DNA from: Rhodohalobacter barkolensis
GTDB lineage: Bacteria > Bacteroidota > Rhodothermia > Balneolales > Balneolaceae
Direction of reading: 5' to 3'
Assembly (NCBI RefSeq): GCF_002834295.1
Contig: NZ_PISP01000003.1
Coordinates: 124,001-188,000 of the forward strand
DNA: 64,000 bases
The translations under genes and the position numbers were made by a program. This document shows positions 36,804-46,622 of this stretch, piece after piece (within the stretch, counting starts at the first letter, position 1; each line of letters opens with the position of its first letter). The notes under the pieces are model-generated. The model had not been told where the DNA came from, ran no database searches, and saw only the letters and a list, made by a program, of their open reading frames with translations.

Positions 36804-39713
36804 TTAAAAATCAGGTCCGAGTGGAACAGGTAAATTTTCCGCTTCACTTCGGATTATATTGGCTTCATCATCTCTGCCCTGATCCTGTAACAGATCTGCA
36901 AGATGAACCCTGGCGCTAATATGATAGGGTGTATGAGAAAGAGCTGTTTTAAATTCTGATTCTGCCTGTTCGGCGTTTCCGGCAAATTTAGCAAGATATC
37001 CGCGAGTATATGATATCTCGGCTATTTCTACCGGTATATTTCCTTCTAAATTCTCAACAATTGCCATACCCTTTTCTAACTGATCGATATTTGCATACAT
37101 TCGTGCCAGCAATAATTGATCATCCAGGTTCAAATCCATTTCCTCTGCAGTTTCTACAACTTCATCTACACCTGACAGATTATCCCGGATGATGTTTATA
37201 CGCGCAATTCTGAGCTGATAATCCATTCGATTTTCGTTTGCCGATGCCAGTATTCCCTGGCCTTCTTCAAGCACGCGTAGGGAGTTATCAAGATCACTCA
37301 TTCGGTAAAGCAAGTCAGCAAACATTAATCTGTAACCAAAGTTCTGTGGATTTTGAGCAACCAGATCTGAAAAGAAATCTGATACTTCAGCTGAATAACC
37401 AATCTGACTTCTCAGATTTCGGGCAAATGCATCGGCAGCTTCTTTACGGTCTCGTAGATAGGTAGATATTTCCGGACCATTTTCTGCATAATATTCGGCT
37501 GCCTCAATAGCTTTATCGAATCTTCCGTAATCTCTGTAGCGCTCCCTCAGCCGGCGGTTTACATTAGCTTTTTCAGCCAGATCATTATCAATATCGTATG
37601 CATGCTGCAGCAAAGGTACCTGTTCTTCCAGTGCTTCATCGAATGTTTTTCTCCCCTGGAGTGCTTCCCGGTGAATAATAAACGCTTCTGTAGAGTACAC
37701 AGGCCCATAGCTTTCATCAATCCGAGTGGCTTCATTCAATTTGTCGCGGGCTGCATCAAAATCTCCCAATTCTGCATACACTTCAGAATACTCCAGCAAA
37801 GAAGGCTGATAAGTGATGCTGTACGTCAGTGCCGTATCGAGATATGCGGCTGCAAGTTCTAAATTATTACCCCGAGATCCCTCTGCAAGTGTCAGATAGG
37901 TCTGGGACCAGTTATCATTAAACAATTGTGTTTCTCCCGCAACATAATCCTTCTGTTTTTGCAGCAGCGAATCCAAAAATGCGTAATAATCAGGATCTTT
38001 TCCCCTGATATACTCCCTCGTATTCATAGATTTATGATTCAGCGGGTGCACCTTTTTCTCCGATAGAAATCCTGCATATCCCTGGGCAAAAAATTCCCCT
38101 TCATTGTTGTTTGCGTAGTAATCTAATGTGCGGTTGTTTTCCCGGGCTTTGTGGTAAAGTGCCCGGATTCGGCGACTTTCCTTGTCCGTTAATATTCTGC
38201 CGTGATACAGGTGAGCATACTCATGAGCGAGTACATTTCGCTCCCAGTGTGCTCCTCTTTCCAGATACTCAAAACCCGTTGCACCACTTCCCACTCCGCG
38301 AATATCCATCCACTGACGATTATCAAATGTTGTTCCGTGCCTGAAGTAATTTCTTCCCATTGCTTCAGCCAAATCAATGTGCAGTGGCGGAATGGCAAAA
38401 TCAGAATCCAGTTTATCAATCAGCGGCAGGTAAGCTTCACTTGGGCCAATCTGCTGGGCAATCATTTTGGTTACACGATCGCCCGGATAGTATTTAGCAT
38501 CTTTAAAAATATTGTAGAACTCTGAACCCTCTTCTGGTACTTCTGTAGTATCAATTTCTTGCTGGAGTTCTTCAAAACCATACAGATACTCAAACTGTCT
38601 TTGTTTGATGACTGCAGCAAGTCCATTATGAGCCGGGCCATAGTTTTGCTTGCGTTCCAGAATAGTTTCAAATGTTGTTTGAGCCAAATCCAGGCGGGCA
38701 TCTCTGTCCATATCATAATACATATAGTAAATAGAGCCGCGCGTCATTGTAGGCAAAACAGATTCTGGAAATTCATCTTCAATTTCATGTGTTAATGCAA
38801 TTGCCTGATCTAAATCTTCCTGCCAGATCAACTCTTCGACCTGGTCCAGCCGTCCCCGAACGTCATCGTCCGTAGGATGTGCATAATCAGTATATGTGAG
38901 GTTCGTGTGGCCGTTTCCAAAATGCCAGTGAGCCAGGTAGTGAAGTGGATTGATTTCGAATGCGATGTTCCAGTGAGCTGCCATATCATCAAGCAGTGTG
39001 GCGTCCACCCTTCTCCAGATAGCGTAACCGTAACTGAAACGGGCATCAGCGTTGAATGGATTGATACTCAGTGCTTTTCTTAGTGACGGTTCAGCTGCAG
39101 CAGGATTCTGATCCCAAAACCTTGCCTCAGCCTCCAAAAGATAACCGCCGGCATCATCTGGATTCCAGTTCTGAACTTTTTGAGCCCATTCCAGTGCCTC
39201 ATCATAATCCCGGTTTAAGAGTGCAACTTGCCCGTGAATCAATGCGGCTCCGGCATCACGGCTGTCTTCTGAAAGTAATTCTACTGCGATCTCATCAGCC
39301 TCATCCAACAACCAGGCCTGTATTTTTAATTTTGCATTCAGCAGATGAGAATCGCGATTTTCCGAATCGGCTTCAATCAACCGATTAACAATTTCTTCTG
39401 CATCTGAGTACCTATGCTGCTTGAACAGTAGATTTGCTTCTGCAAGCTGATGGGATTCTTCTGTATTTTCATCAAGAAAAGCCCGGAGATCTTCCCAAAG
39501 GCCTAATTCAATTAATCTCATCAGTTCATCATTACCAGGATTTTGCTCCAAAGCAGCCAATGCCTGTGTGCGTTCCTGGTCAAGCATTTCCCAAGCCTGA
39601 GAGGTATCATCCACGTAGGGTGCAATTTCAGATCCGCATGAATTAAGTAGCAGCGCTGACAGAATAACTACTGGCAGCTTAATAAAGGAAAGGTTCAAAT
39701 AATTTGAAATCAT
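36804..39713 (-). CDS. Large TPR lipoprotein with a central HExxH metallopeptidase-like site
   Basis: 969 residues. Lipoprotein signal: VVILSALLLNSCGSE (Cys about 26). N-terminal TPR array (about 75-380), a middle segment (about 400-590) with HEYAHLYHG (about 495-499) and a possible third zinc ligand Glu in NNEGEFFAQGYAGF (about 539), then a second TPR array (about 610-965). The spacing of HExxH and E-x-FFAxGYA resembles gluzincin families such as the ATLF-like peptidases. I do not recognise a named family for this TPR-peptidase-TPR order. It is probably exposed at the outer face of a membrane and trims or holds peptides for the SusCD system. Confidence 0.7.
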   Translation of the reverse strand: MISNYLNLSFIKLPVVILSALLLNSCGSEIAPYVDDTSQAWEMLDQERTQALAALEQNPGNDELMRLIELGLWEDLRAFLDENTEESHQLAEANLLFKQHRYSDAEEIVNRLIEADSENRDSHLLNAKLKIQAWLLDEADEIAVELLSEDSRDAGAALIHGQVALLNRDYDEALEWAQKVQNWNPDDAGGYLLEAEARFWDQNPAAAEPSLRKALSINPFNADARFSYGYAIWRRVDATLLDDMAAHWNIAFEINPLHYLAHWHFGNGHTNLTYTDYAHPTDDDVRGRLDQVEELIWQEDLDQAIALTHEIEDEFPESVLPTMTRGSIYYMYYDMDRDARLDLAQTTFETILERKQNYGPAHNGLAAVIKQRQFEYLYGFEELQQEIDTTEVPEEGSEFYNIFKDAKYYPGDRVTKMIAQQIGPSEAYLPLIDKLDSDFAIPPLHIDLAEAMGRNYFRHGTTFDNRQWMDIRGVGSGATGFEYLERGAHWERNVLAHEYAHLYHGRILTDKESRRIRALYHKARENNRTLDYYANNNEGEFFAQGYAGFLSEKKVHPLNHKSMNTREYIRGKDPDYYAFLDSLLQKQKDYVAGETQLFNDNWSQTYLTLAEGSRGNNLELAAAYLDTALTYSITYQPSLLEYSEVYAELGDFDAARDKLNEATRIDESYGPVYSTEAFIIHREALQGRKTFDEALEEQVPLLQHAYDIDNDLAEKANVNRRLRERYRDYGRFDKAIEAAEYYAENGPEISTYLRDRKEAADAFARNLRSQIGYSAEVSDFFSDLVAQNPQNFGYRLMFADLLYRMSDLDNSLRVLEEGQGILASANENRMDYQLRIARINIIRDNLSGVDEVVETAEEMDLNLDDQLLLARMYANIDQLEKGMAIVENLEGNIPVEIAEISYTRGYLAKFAGNAEQAESEFKTALSHTPYHISARVHLADLLQDQGRDDEANIIRSEAENLPVPLGPDF

Positions 39714-39759
39714 AAAGAAAAATGTTTTATCAATATTATGTTAAATACTTTTCAACTAT

Positions 39760-41451
39760 TCACTTATTAAACATCAGCCTTTCAATTTGCCTGAAAGTCA
39801 GATATCCGTATGTGAGAAGATTATCATTGAAGTTTTTCAATGTATAATGTTCACCCATTCGTTGTTTATACTCATTTCGCAACTCAATAATTTCCATCTC
39901 CCCGATAATTTCTCTTCCGGGCGGATATGGAGTCTGGCTGTCACGCTGAACTTCTATAAATGCATTCGTAGGTTCCATTCCAATTTTTTCAATGTAAGCG
40001 TCAAGGGCTTCGTCAAAGGTCATTTCACCGAGTGACATTTTCAGCTTCGTCACAATTCGCTGCACACGCCACATTCTCATTTGCAGTCTTGCCATCCGTG
40101 TTTTCAGCGCGGTTATATAATCCAGTCTGTCGTCATAATACCCCTCCTCTTCGAGCATTCTTTCAAGATAAAATGACCAAGCCTGCCCAAAATACGGGGC
40201 TCTGAAAACCTTTCTCATAGGTCGCTCAACATGTTCGCTTGCTGCAGCATCCTGCACATTATGCCCGAGCCATTCGTGATAAGAAATTACATGTGTCCAG
40301 TAAGGATTATAAGACTTGATTCTGCTGGATTTTTCTTCAGAACTTAATCTGTCCTCCAAAGGAGTTAATATATAGTAGCCTGATTGCCTGCCTGCAACTG
40401 TTGGACCGCCTGTAGCCCCGCCAAACGATAGGGTTCTCCGAGCCATAGGGGGGGTAATTCTGGCGCCGTAATCGATGTAATCAGGAATTGTAACTACGTG
40501 GTCGCCTTCACTTTTCAGCCAGTCACTTGCCATATCAACAAAACTTTGTGCCATAGGCAATACTCCTTCCCATGGTGGAGCTTCTTCTTTCATATTTTCC
40601 CAGACTGTGTGCAAATCTCCGGATGGGTGAATGCTATCAGCAAGCGCTTCCATCTCAGCCATTACACTTTTTTCTTCCTCAAGTGCTACCTGCAGCATGG
40701 ATTCTACCGTATAATGAGTGAGTTCTTCCTGGTTATGAATAAAAAAGTTTATATGGTCTGGATCCCAGGCCGCACTTTCAACTGAACGCGGCAATAATAC
40801 ATCATCAAGCCATGTTTCGAAATCAATAATAGCTTCATAAGCAATTTCGGCCGATGCAATCAACTCATTCTTTAATTCAGCATTATCTACAACTGCATTA
40901 GGCACATAATCCTGCAACATTAACTTGGCATAGTAAATCTGGTAGAGGGTATTTTCAGTCCATACCCGGGCTGGCTCTGTCAGATTTTCTTTTCCATTTT
41001 CTAAAATTTCAGGCAATCTTTTCAGCTCATCAATAGCACGTTGAACACCTCGATCGGCAATTGCCCCCGGTCTTATAAAAAGTCTGTTTGTAGCTCCAAG
41101 AACTATATATGATACCGGGTGAAGTTTGTAGAGTTCTACGTTTTCAATTTCATAAATATTTGTTTTCAGGTGTGACTGTAACAATTCATAATCTACCTGT
41201 TCGTCGAGTCCAAGTTGAGCATAGCCAACATCCTGTAATTCTTGTTCGATGTTTTTATATGCTTCAAGCGCTCTTTGGTATTCAGATTCGCTTTTGGTGG
41301 GAACAGAAATTTGAGAAACTTTGCTGACTAAATCAGTTAGTTTTGCTGAATCCTCATTAGACTGGGCATGCAAAGCACCGGACAGAACAAATAGTGCCAT
41401 CAATCCGGTAATTGTTTTTTTATAATTAATAGTCAGCATGATTTTAATCAT
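39760..41451 (-). CDS. DUF885 family secreted protein (M3-like/oligopeptidase-type)
   Basis: 563 residues with a signal peptide (GLMALFVLSGALHAQ). All-helical protein of the DUF885 type, with a catalytic helix at ISYHEWLGHNVQDAA (about 388-402). The usual form in this family is HExxPGHH; here one residue is missing, giving HEWLGH. C-terminal blocks (RMWRVQRIVTKLKMSLGEMTFDEALDAY, then PYPPGREIIGEMEIIELR) are typical. Relatives are thought to be metal-dependent peptidases. An in-frame ATG at 41439 is an alternative start. It lies in the leftward run 46 bp before the TPR gene. Confidence 0.83.
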   Translation of the reverse strand: MIKIMLTINYKKTITGLMALFVLSGALHAQSNEDSAKLTDLVSKVSQISVPTKSESEYQRALEAYKNIEQELQDVGYAQLGLDEQVDYELLQSHLKTNIYEIENVELYKLHPVSYIVLGATNRLFIRPGAIADRGVQRAIDELKRLPEILENGKENLTEPARVWTENTLYQIYYAKLMLQDYVPNAVVDNAELKNELIASAEIAYEAIIDFETWLDDVLLPRSVESAAWDPDHINFFIHNQEELTHYTVESMLQVALEEEKSVMAEMEALADSIHPSGDLHTVWENMKEEAPPWEGVLPMAQSFVDMASDWLKSEGDHVVTIPDYIDYGARITPPMARRTLSFGGATGGPTVAGRQSGYYILTPLEDRLSSEEKSSRIKSYNPYWTHVISYHEWLGHNVQDAAASEHVERPMRKVFRAPYFGQAWSFYLERMLEEEGYYDDRLDYITALKTRMARLQMRMWRVQRIVTKLKMSLGEMTFDEALDAYIEKIGMEPTNAFIEVQRDSQTPYPPGREIIGEMEIIELRNEYKQRMGEHYTLKNFNDNLLTYGYLTFRQIERLMFNK

Positions 41452-41504
41452 AGCAGATATTTTAAGCTTAGCATTTTAAACGATGTTTAATAAAAACCCT
41501 CAAA

Positions 41505-41533
41505 CCGCTGCCGAAATAATTAAACGGTAGCGG
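41505..41533 (-). other. Hairpin between the amidohydrolase and DUF885 genes
   Basis: CCGCTGCCG and CGGTAGCGG arms (9 bp, one mismatch), 11-nt loop. The tract after it on the leftward strand is only partly T-rich. Possible attenuator or mRNA stabiliser. Confidence 0.4.
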
Positions 41534-41581
41534 CCCAAGAGTCCATCAACTTAAAATTGAAATACAAACACTGTATTTTAT

Positions 41582-43270
41582 TTAATCCGTTAAAAACGGG
41601 CTATTCATAATGTTTTCTTTCGGCACACCATCCTTAGATTCTTTAACCATTCGGGCAACCTCTTCCATCAATTTGGCATTTTCATGAACCACACCGGCTT
41701 TAATTGTATGGACTATTCCTTTAGTCCGGTACATTTCACCATTTTGATCCGTATTAATGGAACCAAATGAGTACAGGTTTCTCATGTTTTTCATTGGGCT
41801 TTCATCCACGATAATTAAATCGGCTTTATAGCCCGGACGGACCAAACCTAACTTATCCTGTCTGAGTGTAACCGCACTGTTCTGAGTAGCTGCTTTCAGT
41901 ACTTCAAGAGTATGCATGCCTGACTCTCTGAGTAACTGGAGCTCGCGCACGTTTGAAAATCCGGGAGTAGCCCATATATAATTATCATCTGTTCCGTACG
42001 ATACATGACCTCCCCGCTTATTAAACTCAAAAATCAATTTGCCCCAGAGATCAAATGCTTCGTACCAGTAGTATTCATCATCTGAGGTCCAGTCATAATG
42101 ATATGATCCATGAAAGGCAGGATTGGGTAAATTCCACTCAATTAGAGACTGGTGGGTATATTTTTCATGCCATGGTAAGCTTGAAGCACGAAGAATATCT
42201 CTGTTTGCTTCATAAACCACGCGTGTTGGAAGCATGTGAACGCCATATTCATAAAGCGAATCGGCCACTTCTCCTAAAAGACGTTCACGGTTAGCTTCTG
42301 TCCAAACTTTACCTGCATGCCGGAATCGTGCATTTTCATCATCGTAGTTGTAATCTCTTGGATAATCCTGTACCTGACGATCCAGTGATGACTCAGCATA
42401 AGCATAATGATGTTCAATCATTGTAACTCCAAGACGTGCTGCATCCACAGCCTGGGTAACAGAAGTTGTAGAGGGTGGAATATGATAAGTTGTAATCCCG
42501 CCGGCATCCGTAACAGCTTTTGCTACTGCACCTAAAAGTGCCTGGTTCCACCCAAGGCTTCCAACGCTTACTACATGTGCCCCTTTAGAAAACATTTCAG
42601 CAGCAACTTCAGGTGCATTATCAGGGTTTTCCAAAAACTCCCTGTCAAAATCTGTATTGCTGCCCCATCCCCAAATAGGAAACATGCGCGGAGCAATAAT
42701 TTCATTATTAGCACTTTTCTCAGCTTCTTCCATAGCGGAATTTAATCCACGATCGGGAGCCGGTACCATTGTTGTGACCCCATGTGCCAGTTTGGTATAA
42801 TAGACATATTCAATTTCCATTGGATCCTGCCTCAAGTGCATATGCAGATCAATCATACCGGGCATTACATATTTGCCGGTTCCGTCGATAATTCGATCTC
42901 CTTCAGGTCGCTGAAGATCATCTCTACGCTCGGCTGAAACGGGATCGAATGGAATCATTTCTGTAATTTCATCCCCTTCAATTACTATATCGTAAGGTCC
43001 GCCGGGAGGTCCTCCATGTCCTGGTATGACCATTGCATTTCTAATCACAAGCCTGTCATAGGGACCTTCAGCGAGTTCATTAGAAATGCTTACTGTAGAG
43101 GTCTCATTTTTTTTGTCTTTGTCTGATACATCTGAATCATTATAAGCATCAACAGAGCCTGACAAACCGCTAAATACGACCGTAGCCAGGCCAAGCATCA
43201 TTATTCTAGCATACTTACCGAGGCTTAAACCTCTTCTTTTAAAAACGTTTATCTCATTTTCCATAACCAT
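41582..43270 (-). CDS. Secreted amidohydrolase (imidazolonepropionase/prolidase-like), paralog 1
   Basis: 562 residues. The leader has a hydrophobic stretch (RIMMLGLATVVFSGLSGSVDA) preceded by an unusually long basic start; ATG codons at 43270 and 43264 are both possible. The amidohydrolase metal site begins with MPGMIDLHMHL (about 140), other ligands are in TYHIPPSTTS and EHHYAYAE, and the C-terminal Asp is in HVSYGTDDNYIWA. The last strands (LGLVRPGYKADLIIVDESPMKNM) are typical. Close relatives include zinc dipeptidases acting on Xaa-Pro or other dipeptides. It is similar in order and length to the gene upstream (43319), which indicates duplication within the run. Confidence 0.85.
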   Translation of the reverse strand: MVMENEINVFKRRGLSLGKYARIMMLGLATVVFSGLSGSVDAYNDSDVSDKDKKNETSTVSISNELAEGPYDRLVIRNAMVIPGHGGPPGGPYDIVIEGDEITEMIPFDPVSAERRDDLQRPEGDRIIDGTGKYVMPGMIDLHMHLRQDPMEIEYVYYTKLAHGVTTMVPAPDRGLNSAMEEAEKSANNEIIAPRMFPIWGWGSNTDFDREFLENPDNAPEVAAEMFSKGAHVVSVGSLGWNQALLGAVAKAVTDAGGITTYHIPPSTTSVTQAVDAARLGVTMIEHHYAYAESSLDRQVQDYPRDYNYDDENARFRHAGKVWTEANRERLLGEVADSLYEYGVHMLPTRVVYEANRDILRASSLPWHEKYTHQSLIEWNLPNPAFHGSYHYDWTSDDEYYWYEAFDLWGKLIFEFNKRGGHVSYGTDDNYIWATPGFSNVRELQLLRESGMHTLEVLKAATQNSAVTLRQDKLGLVRPGYKADLIIVDESPMKNMRNLYSFGSINTDQNGEMYRTKGIVHTIKAGVVHENAKLMEEVARMVKESKDGVPKENIMNSPFLTD

Positions 43271-43288
43271 CTCCTCTTATTAGTAAAA

Positions 43289-43314
43289 AAGCCTCCCATT
43301 CAGGAGGCTTCTTG
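43289..43314 (-). terminator. Hairpin with T-run between the two amidohydrolase genes
   Basis: AAGCCTCC and GGAGGCTT arms, perfect 8 bp, 6-nt loop, followed on the leftward strand by a short T-run. Placed in the 48 bp between two co-directional genes, so it may reduce downstream expression rather than end the transcript. Confidence 0.65.
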
Positions 43315-43318
43315 ATAA

Positions 43319-44902
43319 TTAATAGGACTCTTTCAGGCCCATTTCTCTTTCCTGCTCTTCAACCATTCTGGCAACATCTTCAAGAAGTTGTTTGGCGTCA
43401 TAAATGATACCATCTTTGATAGTATATTTTACACCGCCTACCCGTTCAACTTGATTGTTGTCATCAAGCCTGACAGCTCCGGTGCCGTACAGTACCTTCA
43501 AGTTTTGCAGTGGGTTTTCTTCAAGTAAAACAAGATCAGCAAGTAAGCCCTCACTAATTCGCCCGAATTGAATGGGTTCACCTGTTGGATCGTGCAAAGT
43601 TTGAGCACCATTGTAGGTTGCAGCCTGAATGACTTCAAGTGGAGTAAAACCGGCTTCCTGCAATAATTCCAATTCTTCTACAAATCCGAATCCATACAGA
43701 TCGTAGATAAATCCGGAGTCTGAACCCGTGGTAACACGTCCACCCATATTTTTATAGTCATTGATCAATTGCATCCAACGTTTGTAATAATTTTTCCACG
43801 CAACTTCATCAAAGGTTGTCCAATCAAACCAATAAGAACCGTGAGCCCTTCTGTCAGGAGTGTAAAATTTCCACATAGAGGGCAGTGTATACTTTTCATG
43901 CCAGTCTGCATTTCTTGCACGCATTACATCTCGACCGGCTTCATATATAGTCATTGTAGGATCCATTGTAACATTATTGTCAAGGTAGTGCTGTAACAAT
44001 GCATTCCATTCCTCGCTTCCAGGTTCATGAATTTGATCCCAAAGACGTGCTACTTGACCAAATCTGTGCTGTTCATTCTGATGATTGTGATAGTATGGGA
44101 AATCCTGAACAGCGTTATCCTTTAATAGCGATTCAAAATGTCCATAAAAGTGAGTAACAGTTTCAAGACCAATAGCAGTAGCATCTCTTGCATTCATCTG
44201 AGCCACACCAGTCTGAGCAAGGTGAGCTGTAGTTCCTAATCCATGCTTCTTAGCTTCATCAATCAGAGCTTCCATAATTTCAGGCTTTTCGGATCCAAGT
44301 TTTAAACCATGAATTCCCTTATCAGCAGCCCAACGAACCCATTCTCGGGCATCTTCTGGCGCTCTAATCTGCCCTTCCCAACCTCCTCCGCCCGGGCGGT
44401 GATATTCATAAATTCTTGGAGCTGTAATTTCATTGTTTGCACTTCTGCGGCTTTCACTTAGTGCAAAATCCATTTCTCCAAGAGGCACTCCTCTAACCGT
44501 TGTCACACCATGAGCAAGCCATAGTTTATAGGCATATTCTGCATCCGGGTTTTTGGGTGCACCACCAGCGTGGACATGCATATCAACAAAACCAGGCAAT
44601 ACGTACATACCCGAAGCATCTATTTCATGAGTAGCGCCGTCTGGCCTGCCGTCTTCATCTATCGGTACTCCGGGATAACCCACCGTTCTTACTTCTTCAA
44701 TTCTGTTACCTTCAATAACGATATCAACAGGACCCATAGCCGGGTATCCCGAACCTTCAATCATAGTCGCGCCCCGAATTATCAGTCTTTCGTATGGACC
44801 TTCCCCTTCGACTCGATCCGGAGCCGGATTCGTTTGTGCAGATAACAGCCCGGAAAAAGCTATCACCATAAACACAGATAATAAAGTAGTAAATGTTTTC
44901 AT
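43319..44902 (-). CDS. Secreted amidohydrolase (imidazolonepropionase/prolidase-like), paralog 2
   Basis: 527 residues with a signal peptide (LSVFMVIAFSGLLSAQ). Metal ligands in LPGFVDMHVHAGG (about 107), TTAHLAQTG, THFYGHFES, and the Asp of VTTGSDSGFIYDLYGF. The ending ISEGLLADLVLLEENPLQNLKVLYGTGAV is the usual C-terminal fold. Same arrangement of motifs as the 41582-43270 gene. I take both as envelope dipeptidase-type enzymes, with substrates that may differ. It is separated from susD by about 400 bp, so it probably has its own promoter. Confidence 0.87.
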   Translation of the reverse strand: MKTFTTLLSVFMVIAFSGLLSAQTNPAPDRVEGEGPYERLIIRGATMIEGSGYPAMGPVDIVIEGNRIEEVRTVGYPGVPIDEDGRPDGATHEIDASGMYVLPGFVDMHVHAGGAPKNPDAEYAYKLWLAHGVTTVRGVPLGEMDFALSESRRSANNEITAPRIYEYHRPGGGGWEGQIRAPEDAREWVRWAADKGIHGLKLGSEKPEIMEALIDEAKKHGLGTTAHLAQTGVAQMNARDATAIGLETVTHFYGHFESLLKDNAVQDFPYYHNHQNEQHRFGQVARLWDQIHEPGSEEWNALLQHYLDNNVTMDPTMTIYEAGRDVMRARNADWHEKYTLPSMWKFYTPDRRAHGSYWFDWTTFDEVAWKNYYKRWMQLINDYKNMGGRVTTGSDSGFIYDLYGFGFVEELELLQEAGFTPLEVIQAATYNGAQTLHDPTGEPIQFGRISEGLLADLVLLEENPLQNLKVLYGTGAVRLDDNNQVERVGGVKYTIKDGIIYDAKQLLEDVARMVEEQEREMGLKESY

Positions 44903-45300
44903 AGTATTGATATTAGGTGGTTATGATTAGTGAATAATGATTTAAAAAAATAGAAGAGCTTTATTACATGAATACCTCAAGAAACATCAAATTTTAACTT
45001 TAGTATTTGAGCACACTTCACTTTATAACAGTAGTTTTCTAAGTATTAGCCTTCTTTTTTTAGACTTTTTTCCTACAAAATGAGAAGAGATTAATAATCA
45101 CTGTTCGGTCTGATTAATATTAATCTAAATCAGATGGGTATGAGTTTAATGCACTTTCAGTTGAGTTAAATAATTAATAATCAATTGATATATACCCGGC
45201 AAGCCTATTTGACTCACCGAGCTTTATACCAAATTGAAGAAATTAAATTCAGCATGTATTTCCTTAATTCTATCCGCAACTCTAATAATCAAATTATTGG
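44903..45300. other. Intergenic region between susD and the amidohydrolases
   Basis: 398 bp, strongly AT-rich, with no open frame of note. It contains a perfect 14 bp palindrome GATTAATATTAATC (45112-45125), which could be a regulator site. It probably carries the promoter of the leftward amidohydrolase-to-symporter run. Confidence 0.5.
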
Positions 45301-46563
45301 TTATAAGTTTGGATTTGCCAGCAATTCATTAGAAGGAATCGGCAGTAAAGTGCCGGGGCTTTGAATTGCATCCTCATTCTGCAGCCAATTATCTGAGAGT
45401 GATCCGAATCTGTACATATCGTTCAACCGACGATTTTGAAAATGCAGGTTCGCACGACGTTCATGTTCAATAAATTCTACCAAATCATCACCAGGTTCAA
45501 TATCAGGCAGTCCATCAAAGGAACGAACATAATTCATAGTCTCTCTTGCTAAATCGTCATCAATACCTATTGCCTCCTCTGCAATTATCAAATGCATTTC
45601 TCTTGCAGACAACCACGTGAATGGGGGGTATAATTCTGTGTAAGTAGAAGTATCTAAATAATCTTCAATTATTGCCTCAGCCCTAGGATCAGATTCTCCA
45701 GTTTTTAAATCATCGAATGATTCATTAAATGTGATTTCTCCTCTCTGGATTACCTGAGTTGCCATATAGTTTGTCAAAAGTGCTGACTGATAGTCAAAAG
45801 TTGCCTTATAATCATTATCCATTAAGGTCAAGGCTTCTTCAGCATCTGCACTTGCACCAGTTCCAGAAACGAGTGGATTTGAAGGTGTACCTCCAGATGG
45901 ATTTAGTAATTGCCATACTCCTTTAGCATGTTTTGCTCTAGCTCTTACCCCATAAGCCTGAGCTTGGAGTAAGGTATTTCCTATATCTTCAGCAACACTT
46001 AAAGCCTCTGTCGCATGCGTTATTGCTTGATCATACAATTCAAACATATTTTCCTCTCCAATTGCAGGTTTTGCATCCATCCCATCAGAAAACACAAAGT
46101 TATCATACGAGTCTGCTATAGTTATGCGGGTGAGCGCTGAATATATGTAGGTTTTGGCTAGTATTGATCTGTCATCCAGTGTGCCATCTGCATCAAATCT
46201 AGAAATGTTATCTATAGCCAAATCAGCCATGTATCGGGCTTCACTGATATTGGGGAAACCTTCAACAGTAATTTCATTACTTGGAAAGTCTATTCGGCCT
46301 TCATCAAATGTTTTATACGATTCGTAGGACCCTGTCCAATACAATTCATCACTTATTGTTGAGGTTGCTGCCCAAGTCCACGCAGTTCCTACCATAAGTG
46401 AATGCAGTAAGCCATTTTTCAAACCATTTGCAGAAGCTGGTTGAGTGACATCTTCCTCAGTCAAGCTATTGGGATTACTAACATCGAGCAATTGATCACA
46501 ACCGTAAAACATTGTAAGTGAAGCAATCACTAAAAGTGTAATAATTCTTTTAGGTGTTCTCAT
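45301..46563 (-). CDS. SusD/RagB-type nutrient-binding lipoprotein
   Basis: 420 residues. Lipoprotein signal: LLVIASLTMFYGCDQ (Cys about 22), then the family start LLDVSNPNSLTEEDV. TPR-like helices occur as ARYMADLAIDNISRF and YSALTRITIADSY, and the C-terminal block is FIEHERRANLHFQNRRLNDMYRFG, the usual SusD ending that packs against SusC. It acts as the lid of a SusC transporter. It is shorter than classic glycan SusD proteins, as is often the case for peptide-type RagB forms. The gene follows susC by 60 bp. Confidence 0.92.
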   Translation of the reverse strand: MRTPKRIITLLVIASLTMFYGCDQLLDVSNPNSLTEEDVTQPASANGLKNGLLHSLMVGTAWTWAATSTISDELYWTGSYESYKTFDEGRIDFPSNEITVEGFPNISEARYMADLAIDNISRFDADGTLDDRSILAKTYIYSALTRITIADSYDNFVFSDGMDAKPAIGEENMFELYDQAITHATEALSVAEDIGNTLLQAQAYGVRARAKHAKGVWQLLNPSGGTPSNPLVSGTGASADAEEALTLMDNDYKATFDYQSALLTNYMATQVIQRGEITFNESFDDLKTGESDPRAEAIIEDYLDTSTYTELYPPFTWLSAREMHLIIAEEAIGIDDDLARETMNYVRSFDGLPDIEPGDDLVEFIEHERRANLHFQNRRLNDMYRFGSLSDNWLQNEDAIQSPGTLLPIPSNELLANPNL

Positions 46564-46622
46564 TATTCTATTATCTTTTTTGTTGATCTTTTAATTTCGT
46601 TAAATCAAAAATTACCATTGTT

